In this document: in pieces, positions 27,525-37,681 of the stretch
Position numbering within the stretch: position 1 is the stretch's first letter
Layout: each line of letters opens with the position of its first letter
Assembly: GCF_000708675.1 (NCBI RefSeq)
Contig: NZ_JELR01000001.1
Coordinates: 1 to 64,000 of the forward strand
Length of the DNA stretch: 64,000 bases
Direction of reading: 5' to 3'
From: Microbulbifer sp. HZ11
GTDB taxonomy: Bacteria > Pseudomonadota > Gammaproteobacteria > Pseudomonadales > Cellvibrionaceae
Made by a program: the position numbers and the translations under genes
Notes under the pieces: generated by a model
Told to the model about the DNA's origin: nothing
Database searches by the model: none
What the model saw: only the letters and a program-made list of their open reading frames with translations

Positions 27525-29441
27525 ATGACTGTTGCGGCGCATAAAGAAAGCCACGGTTTCCAGACAGAGGCCAAGCAGTTACTGCACCTGATGATCCACT
27601 CGCTGTACTCCAACAAGGAGATCTTCCTGCGCGAGCTGGTATCCAACGCATCCGACGCCGCCGACAAGCTGCGATTCGAAGCGCTCTCCAATTCCGAATT
27701 ACTGGCAGAAGACCCGGATCTGCGCATCCGCATCGAGTTCGATAAGGACGCCGGTACCCTGACCATTTCCGATAATGGCATTGGCATGAGCCGCGATGAG
27801 GTGATCGAGAACCTCGGTACCATCGCCCGCTCCGGTACTGCCAACTTTATGCAGAACCTCACCGGCGACCAGAAGAAGGACGCGCACCTGATCGGCCAGT
27901 TCGGTGTGGGCTTCTACTCCGCCTTTATCGTTGCCGACAAGGTCGACGTATTCACCCGTCGCGCCGGCGCCGATGCCAGCCAGGGTGTGCACTGGGAGTG
28001 CAGTGGCGAGGCCGAGTACTCCGTAGAAAACGTCGAGTGGCCGCACCGCGGTACCCGCGTGGTACTGCACCTGAAAGACGAAGCCAAAGAATTTGCCGAT
28101 GACTGGCGCCTGCGCTCCATCATCAAGAAATACTCCGATCACATCGCCATACCAGTGGAGATGCTGAAGCAGGAAGTGCCCTCGGGTGATGACGAGGAGA
28201 GCAAGGAAGACAAGGCGCCGGAGTTTGAAGCGGTCAATGCCGCCCAGGCTCTGTGGACCCGCCCGCGCTCCGAGGTGAAAAGTGAGGAGTACAAAGAGTT
28301 CTACAAGCATATCTCCCACGACTTTGACGACCCGCTGACCTGGAGCCACAACCGTGTGGAAGGCAAGCTGGACTACACCAGCCTGCTGTATATCCCGGCG
28401 CGCGCCCCGTTTGACCTGTATCAGCGCGATGCCGCCCGCGGTCTCAAGCTGTATGTACAGCGCACCTTCATCATGGATGATGCCGAGCAGTTCCTTCCCC
28501 TGTACCTTCGCTTCGTCAAAGGTGTGCTGGACTCCAACGATCTGCCGCTGAACGTCTCCCGCGAGATCCTGCAGAAAGACCAGAATACCGATGCCATCAA
28601 GAGTGCCCTGACCAAGCGTGTACTGGACATGCTCGACAAGCTGGCGAAGAAAGACGCAGATCAGTACCAGAAATTCTGGGATCTGTTCGGGTCGGTAATG
28701 AAAGAAGGCCCGGCGGAAGATTTCTCCAACAAAGAAAAAATCGCCAAGCTGCTGCGTTTCTCCACCACCCACACCGACGACGCCAAGCAGGATCAGTCCC
28801 TGGAAGACTACGTTGGCCGTATGAAAGACGGTCAGAAGAATATCTATTACGTGTGCGCAGACAACTTTGCCACAGCCAAGTCTTCCCCGTACCTGGAAGT
28901 CTTCCGCAAGAAAGGCATCGAAGTGCTGCTGCTCACTGACCAGGTGGACGAGTGGTTCGTTGGCCATATGCAGGAATTCGACGGCAAGCCGTTCCAGGAC
29001 GTAGCCAAGGGCGCGCTGGATCTGGGTGAGGCGGAGAACGAAGACGACAAGGCCGAGCGGGAAAAGGCGGAGAAAGAAGCCGGCGCGCTGGTGGAGCGCA
29101 TCAAGGAGGTGCTGAAAGAGCGCGTGGAAGACGTGCGCGCAACCACCCGCCTGGTGGATTCCCCCGCGTGTCTGGTGGCCAGCGACAACGATATGGGGCT
29201 GCAGATGCGCCGTATTCTGGAGCAGGCGGGTCAGTCCCTGCCGGAAGCCAAGCCGGTGTTCGAGGTAAATCCGAGCCACCCGCTGGTGCAGCGTCTGGAT
29301 CAGGAGCAGGATGAAGATCGCTTTGCGGACCTCACCAATATCCTGATGGACCAGGCCAATCTGGCGGCGGGCAACCAGCTGGCGGATCCGGCGGACTATG
29401 TGCGCCGTCTGAACACTTTGCTGCTGGAGCTAAACCGCTAG
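27525..29441 (+). CDS. htpG: Molecular chaperone HtpG (Hsp90)
   Basis: ATP-dependent chaperone, 638 aa. The GHKL ATPase domain shows [25 protein letters not shown] and [17 protein letters not shown]. The middle domain contains [11 protein letters not shown] and the C-terminal dimerisation domain ends the protein. The ATG follows GGGGAGATACC. A sigma-32-like promoter lies upstream and a terminator downstream, so it is probably a single-gene heat-shock unit. Confidence 0.97.
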   Translation: MTVAAHKESHGFQTEAKQLLHLMIHSLYSNKEIFLRELVSNASDAADKLRFEALSNSELLAEDPDLRIRIEFDKDAGTLTISDNGIGMSRDEVIENLGTIARSGTANFMQNLTGDQKKDAHLIGQFGVGFYSAFIVADKVDVFTRRAGADASQGVHWECSGEAEYSVENVEWPHRGTRVVLHLKDEAKEFADDWRLRSIIKKYSDHIAIPVEMLKQEVPSGDDEESKEDKAPEFEAVNAAQALWTRPRSEVKSEEYKEFYKHISHDFDDPLTWSHNRVEGKLDYTSLLYIPARAPFDLYQRDAARGLKLYVQRTFIMDDAEQFLPLYLRFVKGVLDSNDLPLNVSREILQKDQNTDAIKSALTKRVLDMLDKLAKKDADQYQKFWDLFGSVMKEGPAEDFSNKEKIAKLLRFSTTHTDDAKQDQSLEDYVGRMKDGQKNIYYVCADNFATAKSSPYLEVFRKKGIEVLLLTDQVDEWFVGHMQEFDGKPFQDVAKGALDLGEAENEDDKAEREKAEKEAGALVERIKEVLKERVEDVRATTRLVDSPACLVASDNDMGLQMRRILEQAGQSLPEAKPVFEVNPSHPLVQRLDQEQDEDRFADLTNILMDQANLAAGNQLADPADYVRRLNTLLLELNR

Positions 29442-29462
29442 TACTTGGCAGGGGCTCCTTCG

Positions 29463-29494
29463 AAAAGCCGGCGAATATTTCGCCGGCTTTTTTG
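29463..29494 (+). terminator. Rho-independent terminator of htpG
   Basis: Stem AAAAGCCGGCGA / TCGCCGGCTTTT with an ATATT loop and trailing T residues, starting 22 bp after the stop. Confidence 0.92.
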
Positions 29495-29709
29495 TTGGAG
29501 CCGTTCCACCGTAAAAGTCGGCCCACCGCTGACCCGCCCGGAGCAGACTGAGCTATATTGTGCCTGCCGGTTTTTTGCACGAATTGGTCGTGATTAGGCA
29601 GCAATTATTGGTGAACTTGGCAAAAATGATCAATTTCCCAGGCGCCCATTGGGTGCCGGCAGCTGGCTCCGTATAATCTCCTGCTGCACAGTAAATACTA
29701 CAGAGCGTT

Positions 29710-30759
29710 ATGACCCAGCAAGACGTATCCCCAAGCGCCCCGGAATCCACAATGTCCATTGCCGTGCTCGGCGGTGGAAGCTTTGGCACGGCAATCGCCA
29801 ATATTGTGGCTGGCAACGGTCACGACACCCGTCAGTGGATGCGCGACCCTGAGCGCGCCGCCGCCTGTATGAATGAGCGGGAAAACCGCCACTATCTCCC
29901 CGGGGTGGCACTGCACCCGAATCTCAATATCACCGCAGACCTCGAGAAGGCGGTGAGTGGTTGCCAGGTGGTGTTTGTCGCGATTCCCAGTAAATCTTTC
30001 CGCGAGGTGGTGCACCGCGCGGCACCGGTGCTGGACCCGGGCACCATGCTGATCTCTCTGACCAAGGGGGTGGAGCATGACAGTTTCCACTTGATGAGCG
30101 ATATCCTGCGGGAAGAGACCGAGGGTATGCGCGTGGGGGTGCTGAGTGGGCCCAATTTCGCAAAAGAGGTTGTCGCCGGGCACTACACCGCCACGGTGAT
30201 TGCCAGTGAAGACGATTCCCTGTGCACTACCATCCAGAAGGTGCTGCACTCGGAGACGTTCCGTGTTTATTCCAGTAATGATGTGTTTGGTGTGGAGCTG
30301 GCCGGCGCGCTGAAAAATATCTACGCCATCGTCACCGGAATGGCCGTTGCCCTGGGGCGCGGGCAGAACACCACCAGCCTGCTGATTACCCGGGCACTGG
30401 CGGAAATGATGCGCTTTGCCGAAGCCATCGGCGCAGACCCGATGACGTTTATCGGCCTTGCCGGGGTGGGTGATCTGATCCTGACCTGTTCTTCCGATCT
30501 CAGCCGCAACTACCGGGTGGGCTACTTGGTGGGCAAAGGTAAGAAGCTCGAAGACGCGGTATCCGAAATCGGCCAGGTGGCGGAAGGGGTGAATACGGTT
30601 CGCCTGATTAAGGCCAAAGCCGATGAATTGGGCGTCTACATGCCCTTGGTTTCCGCGATACACGCCATATTATTTGAAGGTACCCCGATTCCCACGGTCA
30701 TTCGCGAGCTGATGTCTGGGGCGCAAACCTTTGATGTGGCCTATTCGGCCAAACCCTGA
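29710..30759 (+). CDS. gpsA: Glycerol-3-phosphate dehydrogenase [NAD(P)+]
   Basis: Makes sn-glycerol 3-phosphate for phospholipid synthesis. Rossmann motif [10 protein letters not shown] (about residues 19-28), [16 protein letters not shown] with catalytic-region Lys in [12 protein letters not shown], and the C-terminal EGVNTV segment. 349 aa from this ATG; an internal ATG at 29752 (MSIAVLGGG) would give the more usual short N-terminus. Followed at 27 bp by the DUF4389 pair. Confidence 0.95.
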   Translation: MTQQDVSPSAPESTMSIAVLGGGSFGTAIANIVAGNGHDTRQWMRDPERAAACMNERENRHYLPGVALHPNLNITADLEKAVSGCQVVFVAIPSKSFREVVHRAAPVLDPGTMLISLTKGVEHDSFHLMSDILREETEGMRVGVLSGPNFAKEVVAGHYTATVIASEDDSLCTTIQKVLHSETFRVYSSNDVFGVELAGALKNIYAIVTGMAVALGRGQNTTSLLITRALAEMMRFAEAIGADPMTFIGLAGVGDLILTCSSDLSRNYRVGYLVGKGKKLEDAVSEIGQVAEGVNTVRLIKAKADELGVYMPLVSAIHAILFEGTPIPTVIRELMSGAQTFDVAYSAKP

Positions 30760-30786
30760 TCAATAATTAACAGCTGTGAGGCTGAT

Positions 30787-31065
30787 ATGAATAACGCACA
30801 ACTGAAGCAGAACCTGACCTCGGCGGACCATTGGACCCGTCTGTTGTTTATGGTGCTGTTTGTCATTCTGCTGGAGGTTGCGGGTGTCGTGATGCTGGCG
30901 ACTATTGTCTTGCAGTTCCTGTTCGCCATCGTCTCCGGTGGTCCAAACGAGAACCTGCGCCAGATGGGGAACCAGATTGCTTCCTACATCTATCAGACCC
31001 TGCAATTCCTGATCTACAACACTGAAGAAAAGCCGTTTCCGTTTTCCGAGTGGCCGGAGTCCTGA
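30787..31065 (+). CDS. DUF4389 membrane protein, short paralogue, 92 aa
   Basis: Has one strong membrane segment (LLFMVLFVILLEVAGVVMLATIVLQFLFAI) that may form two short helices, then a conserved tail that runs IYQTLQFLIYNTEEKPFPF. It ends at SEWPES. Function unknown. The gene at 31231 is its tandem paralogue. Confidence 0.88.
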   Translation: MNNAQLKQNLTSADHWTRLLFMVLFVILLEVAGVVMLATIVLQFLFAIVSGGPNENLRQMGNQIASYIYQTLQFLIYNTEEKPFPFSEWPES

Positions 31066-31230
31066 GCGCCGCACCGGTGATGGGGGTGCAATGACGTCCC
31101 CAAAACCAAATCTGAAACGAAACCGGACTATATTGAGTGTTCCTGAATTTCTGAATAATTGAACCGCGGCCGGCCCAATGGCTGGCCTTTCCCCATTTGT
31201 GGTGCCCAACAACGGACTGGTGATCGCCCC

Positions 31231-31833
31231 ATGAGCAATGAAGAACTGAAACAGAATCTGACCTCCACGAACCAATGGCTGCGCCTTGTGTATATGGTGC
31301 TGTTTGCGGTGCTGCTGGAAATCGCCGGCTTTGTCATGCTGGCGGTGATTATCGCCCAATTCCTGTTTGCCATTTTTACCGGCGGAGCTAACGACAACCT
31401 GCGCCGTCTGGGGGACCAGATTTCCTCCTATATCTATCAGACGCTGCAGTTCCTGATTTACAACACCGAAGAAAAGCCGTTTCCGTTTTCCGAATGGCCG
31501 GAGTCCGAAGAGGAAGACCTGTCCAGTTACGAAAGTGCGGAAGAAGTGGACGGAGAGGTGATTGACGACGTCGACGCGCTTGAGACAGACCTCGACGAAG
31601 TCGAAGCGGAAATTGACGAGGTAATGGGTGAGGGCGTCGATGATGACGTAAAGCCTGAAGCCTCCACTAAGGCGGCTACCGCTGAAAAATCGGAGAAACC
31701 TGCCAAGCCCAAGAAGTCTGCAAAAGCCGGCAAGGCCGATGACGAGGAAGAAACCGTCATCGAGCTCGGGGCGGACTCTGCGGAAACCACGGAAGCAGAT
31801 AGTGGCGACAAAGCTTCCGAAGAGAAAAAGTAA
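31231..31833 (+). CDS. DUF4389 membrane protein with acidic C-terminal tail, 200 aa
   Basis: The start at 31231 (MSNEELKQNL) was chosen because it aligns exactly with the paralogue at 30787. Residues 1-92 repeat the whole short protein, including an identical FLIYNTEEKPFPFSEWPES. The remaining ~108 residues are a low-complexity tail, first very acidic (Asp/Glu) and then Lys/Ala-rich. The tail may bind a basic partner or be disordered. A duplication followed by tail gain (or loss in the short copy) is inferred. Confidence 0.86.
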   Translation: MSNEELKQNLTSTNQWLRLVYMVLFAVLLEIAGFVMLAVIIAQFLFAIFTGGANDNLRRLGDQISSYIYQTLQFLIYNTEEKPFPFSEWPESEEEDLSSYESAEEVDGEVIDDVDALETDLDEVEAEIDEVMGEGVDDDVKPEASTKAATAEKSEKPAKPKKSAKAGKADDEEETVIELGADSAETTEADSGDKASEEKK

Positions 31834-31878
31834 TCTCTGCAACCCGACTCTGGCGGTCACTTGAAACGGGAGAGCCCT

Positions 31879-32337
31879 GTGCTGTTGTTTGTAATGCGTC
31901 ATGGCCATGCCGAACCGTTCCGTAAAAGCGATGAGACCCGCGCACTGACCGAGGAGGGGCGTGCGGAAGTGGCGTCGGTCTGCAAGCAACGTGCCTCGGA
32001 GCTGGCGCAGGTGAAGACCATCTGGGCCAGCCCCTTTGTGCGGACCCGCCAAACCGCCAAAATCGTTGCAGAGACATTTGATCTGCCGGTGGAGGTGCAG
32101 GAGTTTCTCACCAGTGACACACCGGTGGAGCTGGTGTTGGAGGCGCTGGTCTCGGCGGATGAAAAGGTTTTCCCGCTACTGCTGGTCAGTCATCAGCCAC
32201 TGGTAGGCAACCTGGTGAACGGGCTCTGCGGTAGTGGTGATGAGCATCCAATGGCGACCTCGAGCCTGGCCTGCCTTTCCAGTGAGATATGGGCGCGGGA
32301 TTGCGCTGAGCTCGAGTGGTTGCAGCATAAACCTTGA
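31879..32337 (+). CDS. sixA: Phosphohistidine phosphatase SixA-type
   Basis: A histidine phosphatase-superfamily protein of 152 aa. The RHG signature (MRHGHAE, His8) is followed by SPFVRTRQTA and the second catalytic His in LLVSHQPLVGNLV. SixA removes phosphate from phosphohistidine of HPt or PTS proteins. The GTG start at 31879 was chosen because GGGAG precedes it; a TTG 18 nt upstream lacks one. Confidence 0.9.
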   Translation: MLLFVMRHGHAEPFRKSDETRALTEEGRAEVASVCKQRASELAQVKTIWASPFVRTRQTAKIVAETFDLPVEVQEFLTSDTPVELVLEALVSADEKVFPLLLVSHQPLVGNLVNGLCGSGDEHPMATSSLACLSSEIWARDCAELEWLQHKP

Positions 32338-32454
32338 GCGGGCCGGCGCTGGCCCGTGTACCTGATCGGTCAAAGCCGCTGAATTCTGTTGCCATTGTGG
32401 CGCTGCCGTAGTGCTGTCAGTATGTGTGTTTCGGCAGCGGTACAGTTACTATCC

Positions 32455-33345
32455 ATGCGTCATTCCTCTCCTGCACTCAATGCCCCCCGCGAGATTACCC
32501 TGGACGTACAGGGCAATGTGATTGCCGCCCGGCAGTGGGGGAGCCCCGCGGGTATTCCAGTACTCGCACTGCACGGCTGGCTGGATAACTGTGCCAGTTT
32601 CGACAAAATGGCGCCTTTCCTGGCTGAACTCAACCTGATTGCCGTGGATCTCGCCGGTCACGGTCAGAGTTATCATCGCCACCGGGACGCGAATTACACC
32701 CTCTGGACGGAAATCGAAGACGTATTGGCTATTGCCGATGCGCTAGGCTGGGCGCAATTTTCCGTACTGGCACACTCGCGCGGGGCGGTTATCGGCACGA
32801 TTGCCGCAGCTACCTTTCCCGAAAGGGTATTGCGTCTGGCGCTGATCGACGGCCTGGTTCCGCCACCGACCACCGACGCGGAGGCGCCGGAAACTCTGCG
32901 CAAGGGGATCGAACAGCGCGCGCGCTACCGCGATCGCAGGAGCCGGGTATTTGAATCTCTTGAGATTGCTGTGACCGCGCGCAAAAACGGCCTGTTCAAA
33001 TTGAGCGACGAGGCTGCCCGTGCGCTGGTGCAGCGGGGTGTGCGCCCCTGTGAGGGGGGGTATACCTGGAGCAATGACCCACAACTGATGGCAAGCTCCC
33101 TGGCAAAAATGAATGAACCGCAGGTGCGCGCGTTCTTGGCGCGGGCCACAATGCCAATTCGGCTGGCGCTGGGCACAGAAGGGATTCAGGGGATGATCGA
33201 GCGTATCCGGCCCCTGGCAGAGCAGGTGCCGAATATCGAGTTGAAAGAGTTTTGCGGTGGCCACCATCTGCATATGGAGGATCGCGCGGAAGAGATTGCG
33301 AAATGGTTTTTACCATTTCTTGCTGCTGGGCAAGCGCAGGCCTAA
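32455..33345 (+). CDS. Alpha/beta-fold hydrolase, 296 aa
   Basis: Start MRHSSPALN. Motifs: oxyanion-region LHGWLDNCASF, nucleophile elbow AHSRGA (Ser), and a late GGHHLHME with the catalytic His. Similar to broad-specificity esterases and the serine hydrolase-like protein group; the substrate is unknown. The gene follows sixA by about 118 bp and is convergent with the tautomerase. Confidence 0.88.
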   Translation: MRHSSPALNAPREITLDVQGNVIAARQWGSPAGIPVLALHGWLDNCASFDKMAPFLAELNLIAVDLAGHGQSYHRHRDANYTLWTEIEDVLAIADALGWAQFSVLAHSRGAVIGTIAAATFPERVLRLALIDGLVPPPTTDAEAPETLRKGIEQRARYRDRRSRVFESLEIAVTARKNGLFKLSDEAARALVQRGVRPCEGGYTWSNDPQLMASSLAKMNEPQVRAFLARATMPIRLALGTEGIQGMIERIRPLAEQVPNIELKEFCGGHHLHMEDRAEEIAKWFLPFLAAGQAQA

Positions 33346-33369
33346 ACCCTTTGCGGGTGAACCGGAATG

Positions 33370-33726
33370 CTAAAAGGGAATACGTTTGGCGTAGCTGGCC
33401 TTGTGCATATCCCGCACTTCCACAGAAATTTCTGGCACTTCCGGCGCGGCCTCGCATAGGTAGTTGAAAATGGCCGCACTCAGTGCTTCTTTCTGTTCTG
33501 TAGTGCGCCCTTCAAGAATGCGCACTTCCGCGTGAATAAACAGATTGCTGGAGCCTTCGTGGCTCTTGCCGAGTACAAAATCCCGATAGGGCAGGGCGCG
33601 GGTTTTGATCGCGCTGGCATTGAACAGCCCGGTTTCGCTCATCGCCTGCTGGCCATTACTGACCAGTGCAGGAATGGAAATGCTGTCTTCCAGTTTTTGC
33701 GAATATTCGATCACCAGATGGGGCAT
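33370..33726 (-). CDS. 5-carboxymethyl-2-hydroxymuconate isomerase (CHMI) family, 118 aa
   Basis: A tautomerase-superfamily protein beginning Met-Pro-His-Leu, so Pro2 becomes the catalytic N-terminal proline. Family features are PHLVIEYS at the start and FIHAEVRILEGRTTEQK. The homoprotocatechuate pathway genes that normally accompany CHMI are absent nearby, so the real substrate may differ. It is 38 bp from folE in the same orientation. Confidence 0.9.
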   Translation of the reverse strand: MPHLVIEYSQKLEDSISIPALVSNGQQAMSETGLFNASAIKTRALPYRDFVLGKSHEGSSNLFIHAEVRILEGRTTEQKEALSAAIFNYLCEAAPEVPEISVEVRDMHKASYAKRIPF

Positions 33727-33764
33727 TACCGGACTCTCCTCTGATCAGTAAGGGGCGGAACGCG

Positions 33765-34304
33765 TTAGCGAATCAGCGACAGAAACTCGTTGCGAGTGGC
33801 CTGCTGGCTGCGGAAAGAGCCCAGCATTGCAGAGGTTTTCATCACCGAGTTCTGCTTTTCGACGCCGCGCATCATCATGCACATATGCTTGGCTTCGATA
33901 ATCACACCCACCCCTGCAGCACCGGTTACCTGCTGGATGGTCTGCGCTACCTGCACGGTTAACTGTTCCTGTATCTGCAAGCGGCGTGCAAACATGTCTA
34001 CAATGCGCGCCACCTTGGACAGGCCCAGGACCTTGCCGTCGGGAATGTAGGCAACGTGCGCCTTGCCAATAAACGGCAGCATATGATGTTCGCACATGGA
34101 GTAGAGCTCGATATCTTTCACCAGCACCATTTCACTGCAGTCGGACGGGAAGAGGGCGTCATTGACGATCTCTTCCACGGTCTGATGGTAGCCCCGGGTC
34201 AGGTACTGCATGGCCTTGGCCGCGCGCTGTGGGGTGTCTTTCAGTCCCGGGCGCTCCAGGTCTTCACCAATGGCTTCGATAATGTGTGCGTAGTGTTCTT
34301 TCAT
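33765..34304 (-). CDS. folE: GTP cyclohydrolase I
   Basis: First step of folate synthesis: GTP to dihydroneopterin triphosphate. The start at 34304 (MKEHYAHII) was chosen because GGAAG precedes it; the longer frame adds an unrelated 24-residue tail. Zinc ligands are in [11 protein letters not shown] and [10 protein letters not shown]. The [11 protein letters not shown] active-site helix is also present. 180 aa, normal length. Confidence 0.96.
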   Translation of the reverse strand: MKEHYAHIIEAIGEDLERPGLKDTPQRAAKAMQYLTRGYHQTVEEIVNDALFPSDCSEMVLVKDIELYSMCEHHMLPFIGKAHVAYIPDGKVLGLSKVARIVDMFARRLQIQEQLTVQVAQTIQQVTGAAGVGVIIEAKHMCMMMRGVEKQNSVMKTSAMLGSFRSQQATRNEFLSLIR

Positions 34305-34462
34305 CAGTATGCTTCCAACGTCTCGCCCGCGGGGTTGTTCTGCCATCAATACGCAAATGAACGGGCGTTCGATCACCGGTGTATCGGCGGGTATCAGAGG
34401 GTGCGCTACCCTAAGCCTTTGTCACACGGTAGTAAAGCGCCAAACATTGAGGAATATCGCCA

Positions 34463-35395
34463 ATGATAGAGAATCGGGAGTCCAATCTGCACGAATTGTG
34501 TACCGTGCTGGACTATATCCGCTGGGGCGCCAGTCGCTTTAATGCGGCGCAGCTGTGGTTTGGCCACGGTACAGACAACGCGTGGGATGAAGCTGTCCTA
34601 CTGGTCACCCACACATTGCACCTGCCGGTGAATAGCAAGCCGGAGATTCTCTCCGCGCGCCTTACCATGGCGGAGCGCGCCGAGGTGATGGAGGTGCTGG
34701 AAAAGCGGGTTAATGAACGCTTACCTGCCCCTTATCTCACCAGGGAGGCCTGGTTCTGCGATCTGCCGTTTTACGTGGACGAGCGGGTGCTGGTACCCAG
34801 ATCCCCCATTGCTGAGCTGATTCGCAATCGATTCGAGCCGTGGCTACAGCAGGAGCCCCTCGCGATCCTTGATCTCTGCTGTGGCAGCGGCTGTATCGGT
34901 ATTGCCTGCGCGGACGCGTTTCCGGAGGCGCGGGTGGATCTCAGCGATATTTCCGCCGACGCGATTGAAGTGGCCCAGATCAACATCAATCGGCACCATC
35001 TGAATGACGAGGTGCGTGCGGTGCAGTCGGACCTGTTCGCTGGCCTCAAGGGCTGCAGTTACGACCTGATTGTAAGCAACCCCCCATACGTGGACGCCCG
35101 TGATCTGGCAGAGATGCCACAGGAGTATCATGCGGAGCCGGGGCTGGCACTGGGCTCTGGTGATGACGGCCTGGATTTCACCCGGCGCCTGTTATTGCAA
35201 GCGCCGGACTACCTGCAGTCGGAAGGTATTCTGGTATGCGAAGTGGGTAACAGCTGGGTCGCGTTGGAAGAAGCCTATCCGCGCGTACCGTTTTTCTGGC
35301 CCGAGCTGGAAGATGGTGGGCATGGTGTTTTTGTACTGACCCGAGAAGAGCTGCTGGCCTGCCGGTCCATGTTTGAAACTGGAGCGCGGAGCTAA
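34463..35395 (+). CDS. prmB: 50S ribosomal protein L3 glutamine methyltransferase
   Basis: SAM-dependent N5-glutamine methyltransferase, 310 aa. It shows the N-terminal helical domain (LDYIRWGASRF), the SAM motif LDLCCGSGCIGI and the NPPY catalytic motif in IVSNPPYVDARDL. The IRWGASRF start and EYHAEPGLAL distinguish PrmB from PrmC. It lies upstream of aroC, a neighbour also found in many gammaproteobacteria. Confidence 0.93.
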   Translation: MIENRESNLHELCTVLDYIRWGASRFNAAQLWFGHGTDNAWDEAVLLVTHTLHLPVNSKPEILSARLTMAERAEVMEVLEKRVNERLPAPYLTREAWFCDLPFYVDERVLVPRSPIAELIRNRFEPWLQQEPLAILDLCCGSGCIGIACADAFPEARVDLSDISADAIEVAQININRHHLNDEVRAVQSDLFAGLKGCSYDLIVSNPPYVDARDLAEMPQEYHAEPGLALGSGDDGLDFTRRLLLQAPDYLQSEGILVCEVGNSWVALEEAYPRVPFFWPELEDGGHGVFVLTREELLACRSMFETGARS

Positions 35396-35403
35396 CCTCC
35401 AGC

Positions 35404-35479
35404 GGCGGATGCGCCGTCGGCTTATCCGCCCTACGGAATCTGCCAACCCTGTAGGGTGGATAAGCGCAGCGCATCCACC
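35404..35479. repeat. REP-like imperfect inverted repeat between prmB and aroC
   Basis: Arms of about 30 bp (35404-35434 and 35451-35479) contain GGATGCGC...CTTATCC...CCCTAC and its inverse GTAGGG...GGATAAGCGCAGCGCATCC. It looks like a REP/BIME-type intergenic palindrome. It is not followed by a T-run. Confidence 0.7.
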
Positions 35480-35566
35480 ATCGCGGGCAAGCGCGCCATC
35501 GGCCAAGGTTTCCTCTATAATGCACGCCTTTCATCGAATAATTCACTGGGGTAGGGAAAACCGGGT

Positions 35567-36667
35567 ATGTCGGGCAATACATTTGGCAAGTTGTTCTGTG
35601 TCACCACCTTTGGCGAAAGCCACGGCCCTGCGTTGGGTTGTATTGTGGACGGCTGCCCCCCGGGACTGGAAATTTCCGCGGAAGAAATCCAGCTGGAGCT
35701 GGACCGCCGCAAGCCCGGTACCTCCCGCTACACGACCCAGCGCCGCGAAGCGGACGAAGTAAAGATTCTTTCGGGGGTATTCGAGGGTAAAACCACCGGG
35801 ACCCCCATCGGCCTGCTGATCGAAAACACCGATCAGCGCTCCAAAGACTACGCCAACATCGCCGAGCAGATCCGCCCGGCGCACGCCGATTACACCTACT
35901 GGGCCAAGTACGGTCTGCGGGATTACCGCGGCGGTGGCCGTTCTTCCGCGCGGGAAACCGCCATGCGCGTCGCCGCCGGCGCGATTGCCAAAAAGTGGCT
36001 CAAGCAGCAGTTTGGTATTGAGGTGCGTGGTTACCTGTCCCAGTTGGGCCCGATCAAAATCGACAAGCTGGACTGGTCCCAGGTCAGCGAGAATCCCTTC
36101 TTTTGCCCCGATGCCGACAAGGTGTCGGCAATGGAGGAGTACATGCAGGCGCTGATCAAGGAGGGCAACTCCATTGGTGCGCGCATTTCCGTGCATGCGA
36201 GTGGTGTGCCAGCGGGCCTTGGCGAACCGATTTTCGATCGTCTGGACGCGGATCTGGCCCATGCGCTAATGAGCATCAATGCGGTTAAAGGTGTGGAGAT
36301 CGGAGCCGGGTTTGCCTCTGTTGAGCAGAAGGGTACCGAGCACCGCGACGAAATTACCGAGCAAGGCTTTCAGTCCAATAATGCGGGCGGTGTGCTCGGT
36401 GGTATTTCCAGCGGCCAGGAGCTGATTGCGCATATTGCCCTGAAGCCCACATCCAGTCTGCGTATCCCGGGCAAAAGCCTCGACACCAACGGTCACCCGA
36501 TCGAAGTGGTGACCAAGGGACGTCACGATCCTTGCGTTGGCATTCGCGCGACACCCATTGCAGAAGCGATGATGGCGCTGGTGTTGATTGACCATATCAT
36601 GCGTCAGCGGGCGCAGAATGGGGATGTGGAGTTTGGCCTGAAAATCCCGGCGGGTGAGCCGGCCTGA
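35567..36667 (+). CDS. aroC: Chorismate synthase
   Basis: Last step of the shikimate pathway, EPSP to chorismate, needing reduced FMN. Signatures are [38 protein letters not shown] and [17 protein letters not shown]. 366 aa, normal length. It supplies chorismate for the trp genes further along. A terminator follows directly. Confidence 0.97.
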   Translation: MSGNTFGKLFCVTTFGESHGPALGCIVDGCPPGLEISAEEIQLELDRRKPGTSRYTTQRREADEVKILSGVFEGKTTGTPIGLLIENTDQRSKDYANIAEQIRPAHADYTYWAKYGLRDYRGGGRSSARETAMRVAAGAIAKKWLKQQFGIEVRGYLSQLGPIKIDKLDWSQVSENPFFCPDADKVSAMEEYMQALIKEGNSIGARISVHASGVPAGLGEPIFDRLDADLAHALMSINAVKGVEIGAGFASVEQKGTEHRDEITEQGFQSNNAGGVLGGISSGQELIAHIALKPTSSLRIPGKSLDTNGHPIEVVTKGRHDPCVGIRATPIAEAMMALVLIDHIMRQRAQNGDVEFGLKIPAGEPA

Positions 36668-36689
36668 GAATTGGTCGGGCTCGAACAAT

Positions 36690-36727
36690 AAAAAAGGCGG
36701 AGCGTCTGAAACGCTCCGCCTTTTTTT
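36690..36727. terminator. Terminator between aroC and the outer-membrane protein gene
   Basis: Stem AGGCGGAGCGT / ACGCTCCGCCT with loop CTGAA, an A-run before and a T-run after, so it can act on both convergent genes. Confidence 0.92.
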
Positions 36728-36752
36728 GTACCTGATCTGTCGGTAATCGAAA

Positions 36753-37535
36753 TTACAGGTGCAGGTTTAGCCCCAGGTAGGGTCCCTTGATTTCCAGATC
36801 GCTTTGCAGTGCATCCAGCTCTTTGACATCCAGGGTCATGGAGCGGTAACCGGCTTCGATGGCGAAATCCAGCGCCGGTACGAAGTCCCAGCGGATCTTG
36901 GCGGTCAGATCGGTGTGGCGATCACCGTTGTAGCTGGTGCCGTTGCCCTGGGCAATAATGGACCAGCCGGTAAAGGGCAGGTCGAAGCGGGCTACGCCGT
37001 ATACCATGGGAAGAACCCCTGAGAGCTCGATCGTTTCCGATTGCTCAACCGACGGGCAGGGGCCGGATTCCGGGATGCAGACCAATCCGATCACGCCGTC
37101 GCCCTGGAACTCGCCGTCGTACATACGGGCGGTGAGACCGAGATCCAGGTTAACCCAGTTATCGAGGATCTCGTAATACAGGGTGGCATCGGTATGGCTC
37201 AGGGACATATTCGCGCTGAGCTCTGAGCCCGCAACAAAGGTTTCGTCGCCGAAGGTTACGTTCTCATCGAGGGTGGTCGCGCCATTGGTCTCGATCTTGC
37301 TGTGAGCCACCAGAATATTCGGGATCAGGGGGATCGGGTGTTCCAGAGCCGCCTGAATAAAGGTCACATTGTCTTCGGCGAGGGCAAACTCATCCACGTT
37401 GAAATCGTCGACGCCGATGGTGCCGCTGTAGGCGGGTTTCCACGCACCCAGTGTCGCGTCAAAGCCGAGGATGGTATCTGCGCTGGCAGAAGCGGAGGCC
37501 AGCGCTGCGCAGATGGCCAAGGTTATTTTTTTCAT
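36753..37535 (-). CDS. Outer-membrane beta-barrel protein, TIGR04219-like, 260 aa
   Basis: The start at 37535 (MKKITLAICAALASASASA) was chosen for its signal peptide and upstream GGAG. The mature part begins DTILGFDATLGAWKPAYSG and is full of alternating strands (VNLDLGLTARMYDG, FDFAIEAGYRSM-like). It ends in YLGLNLHL, a usual beta-barrel end with an aromatic/hydrophobic C-terminus. Assignment to TIGR04219 is from the N-terminal pattern. One Cys pair (CIPESGPC) is likely a loop disulfide. Confidence 0.82.
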   Translation of the reverse strand: MKKITLAICAALASASASADTILGFDATLGAWKPAYSGTIGVDDFNVDEFALAEDNVTFIQAALEHPIPLIPNILVAHSKIETNGATTLDENVTFGDETFVAGSELSANMSLSHTDATLYYEILDNWVNLDLGLTARMYDGEFQGDGVIGLVCIPESGPCPSVEQSETIELSGVLPMVYGVARFDLPFTGWSIIAQGNGTSYNGDRHTDLTAKIRWDFVPALDFAIEAGYRSMTLDVKELDALQSDLEIKGPYLGLNLHL

Positions 37536-37681
37536 TTGGAGTCTCTCCCGTTGAATTCTGAGGCGGATTCTACAGCGTTTTGATGAAGTTTCCCTGAACC
37601 GCATTCCACTCCGCGATATTTCGGCACGATTTTGTGTGCTATTTGGTGTTCAGATAGAACCCACTGAGCCTGTCCGGTCGA

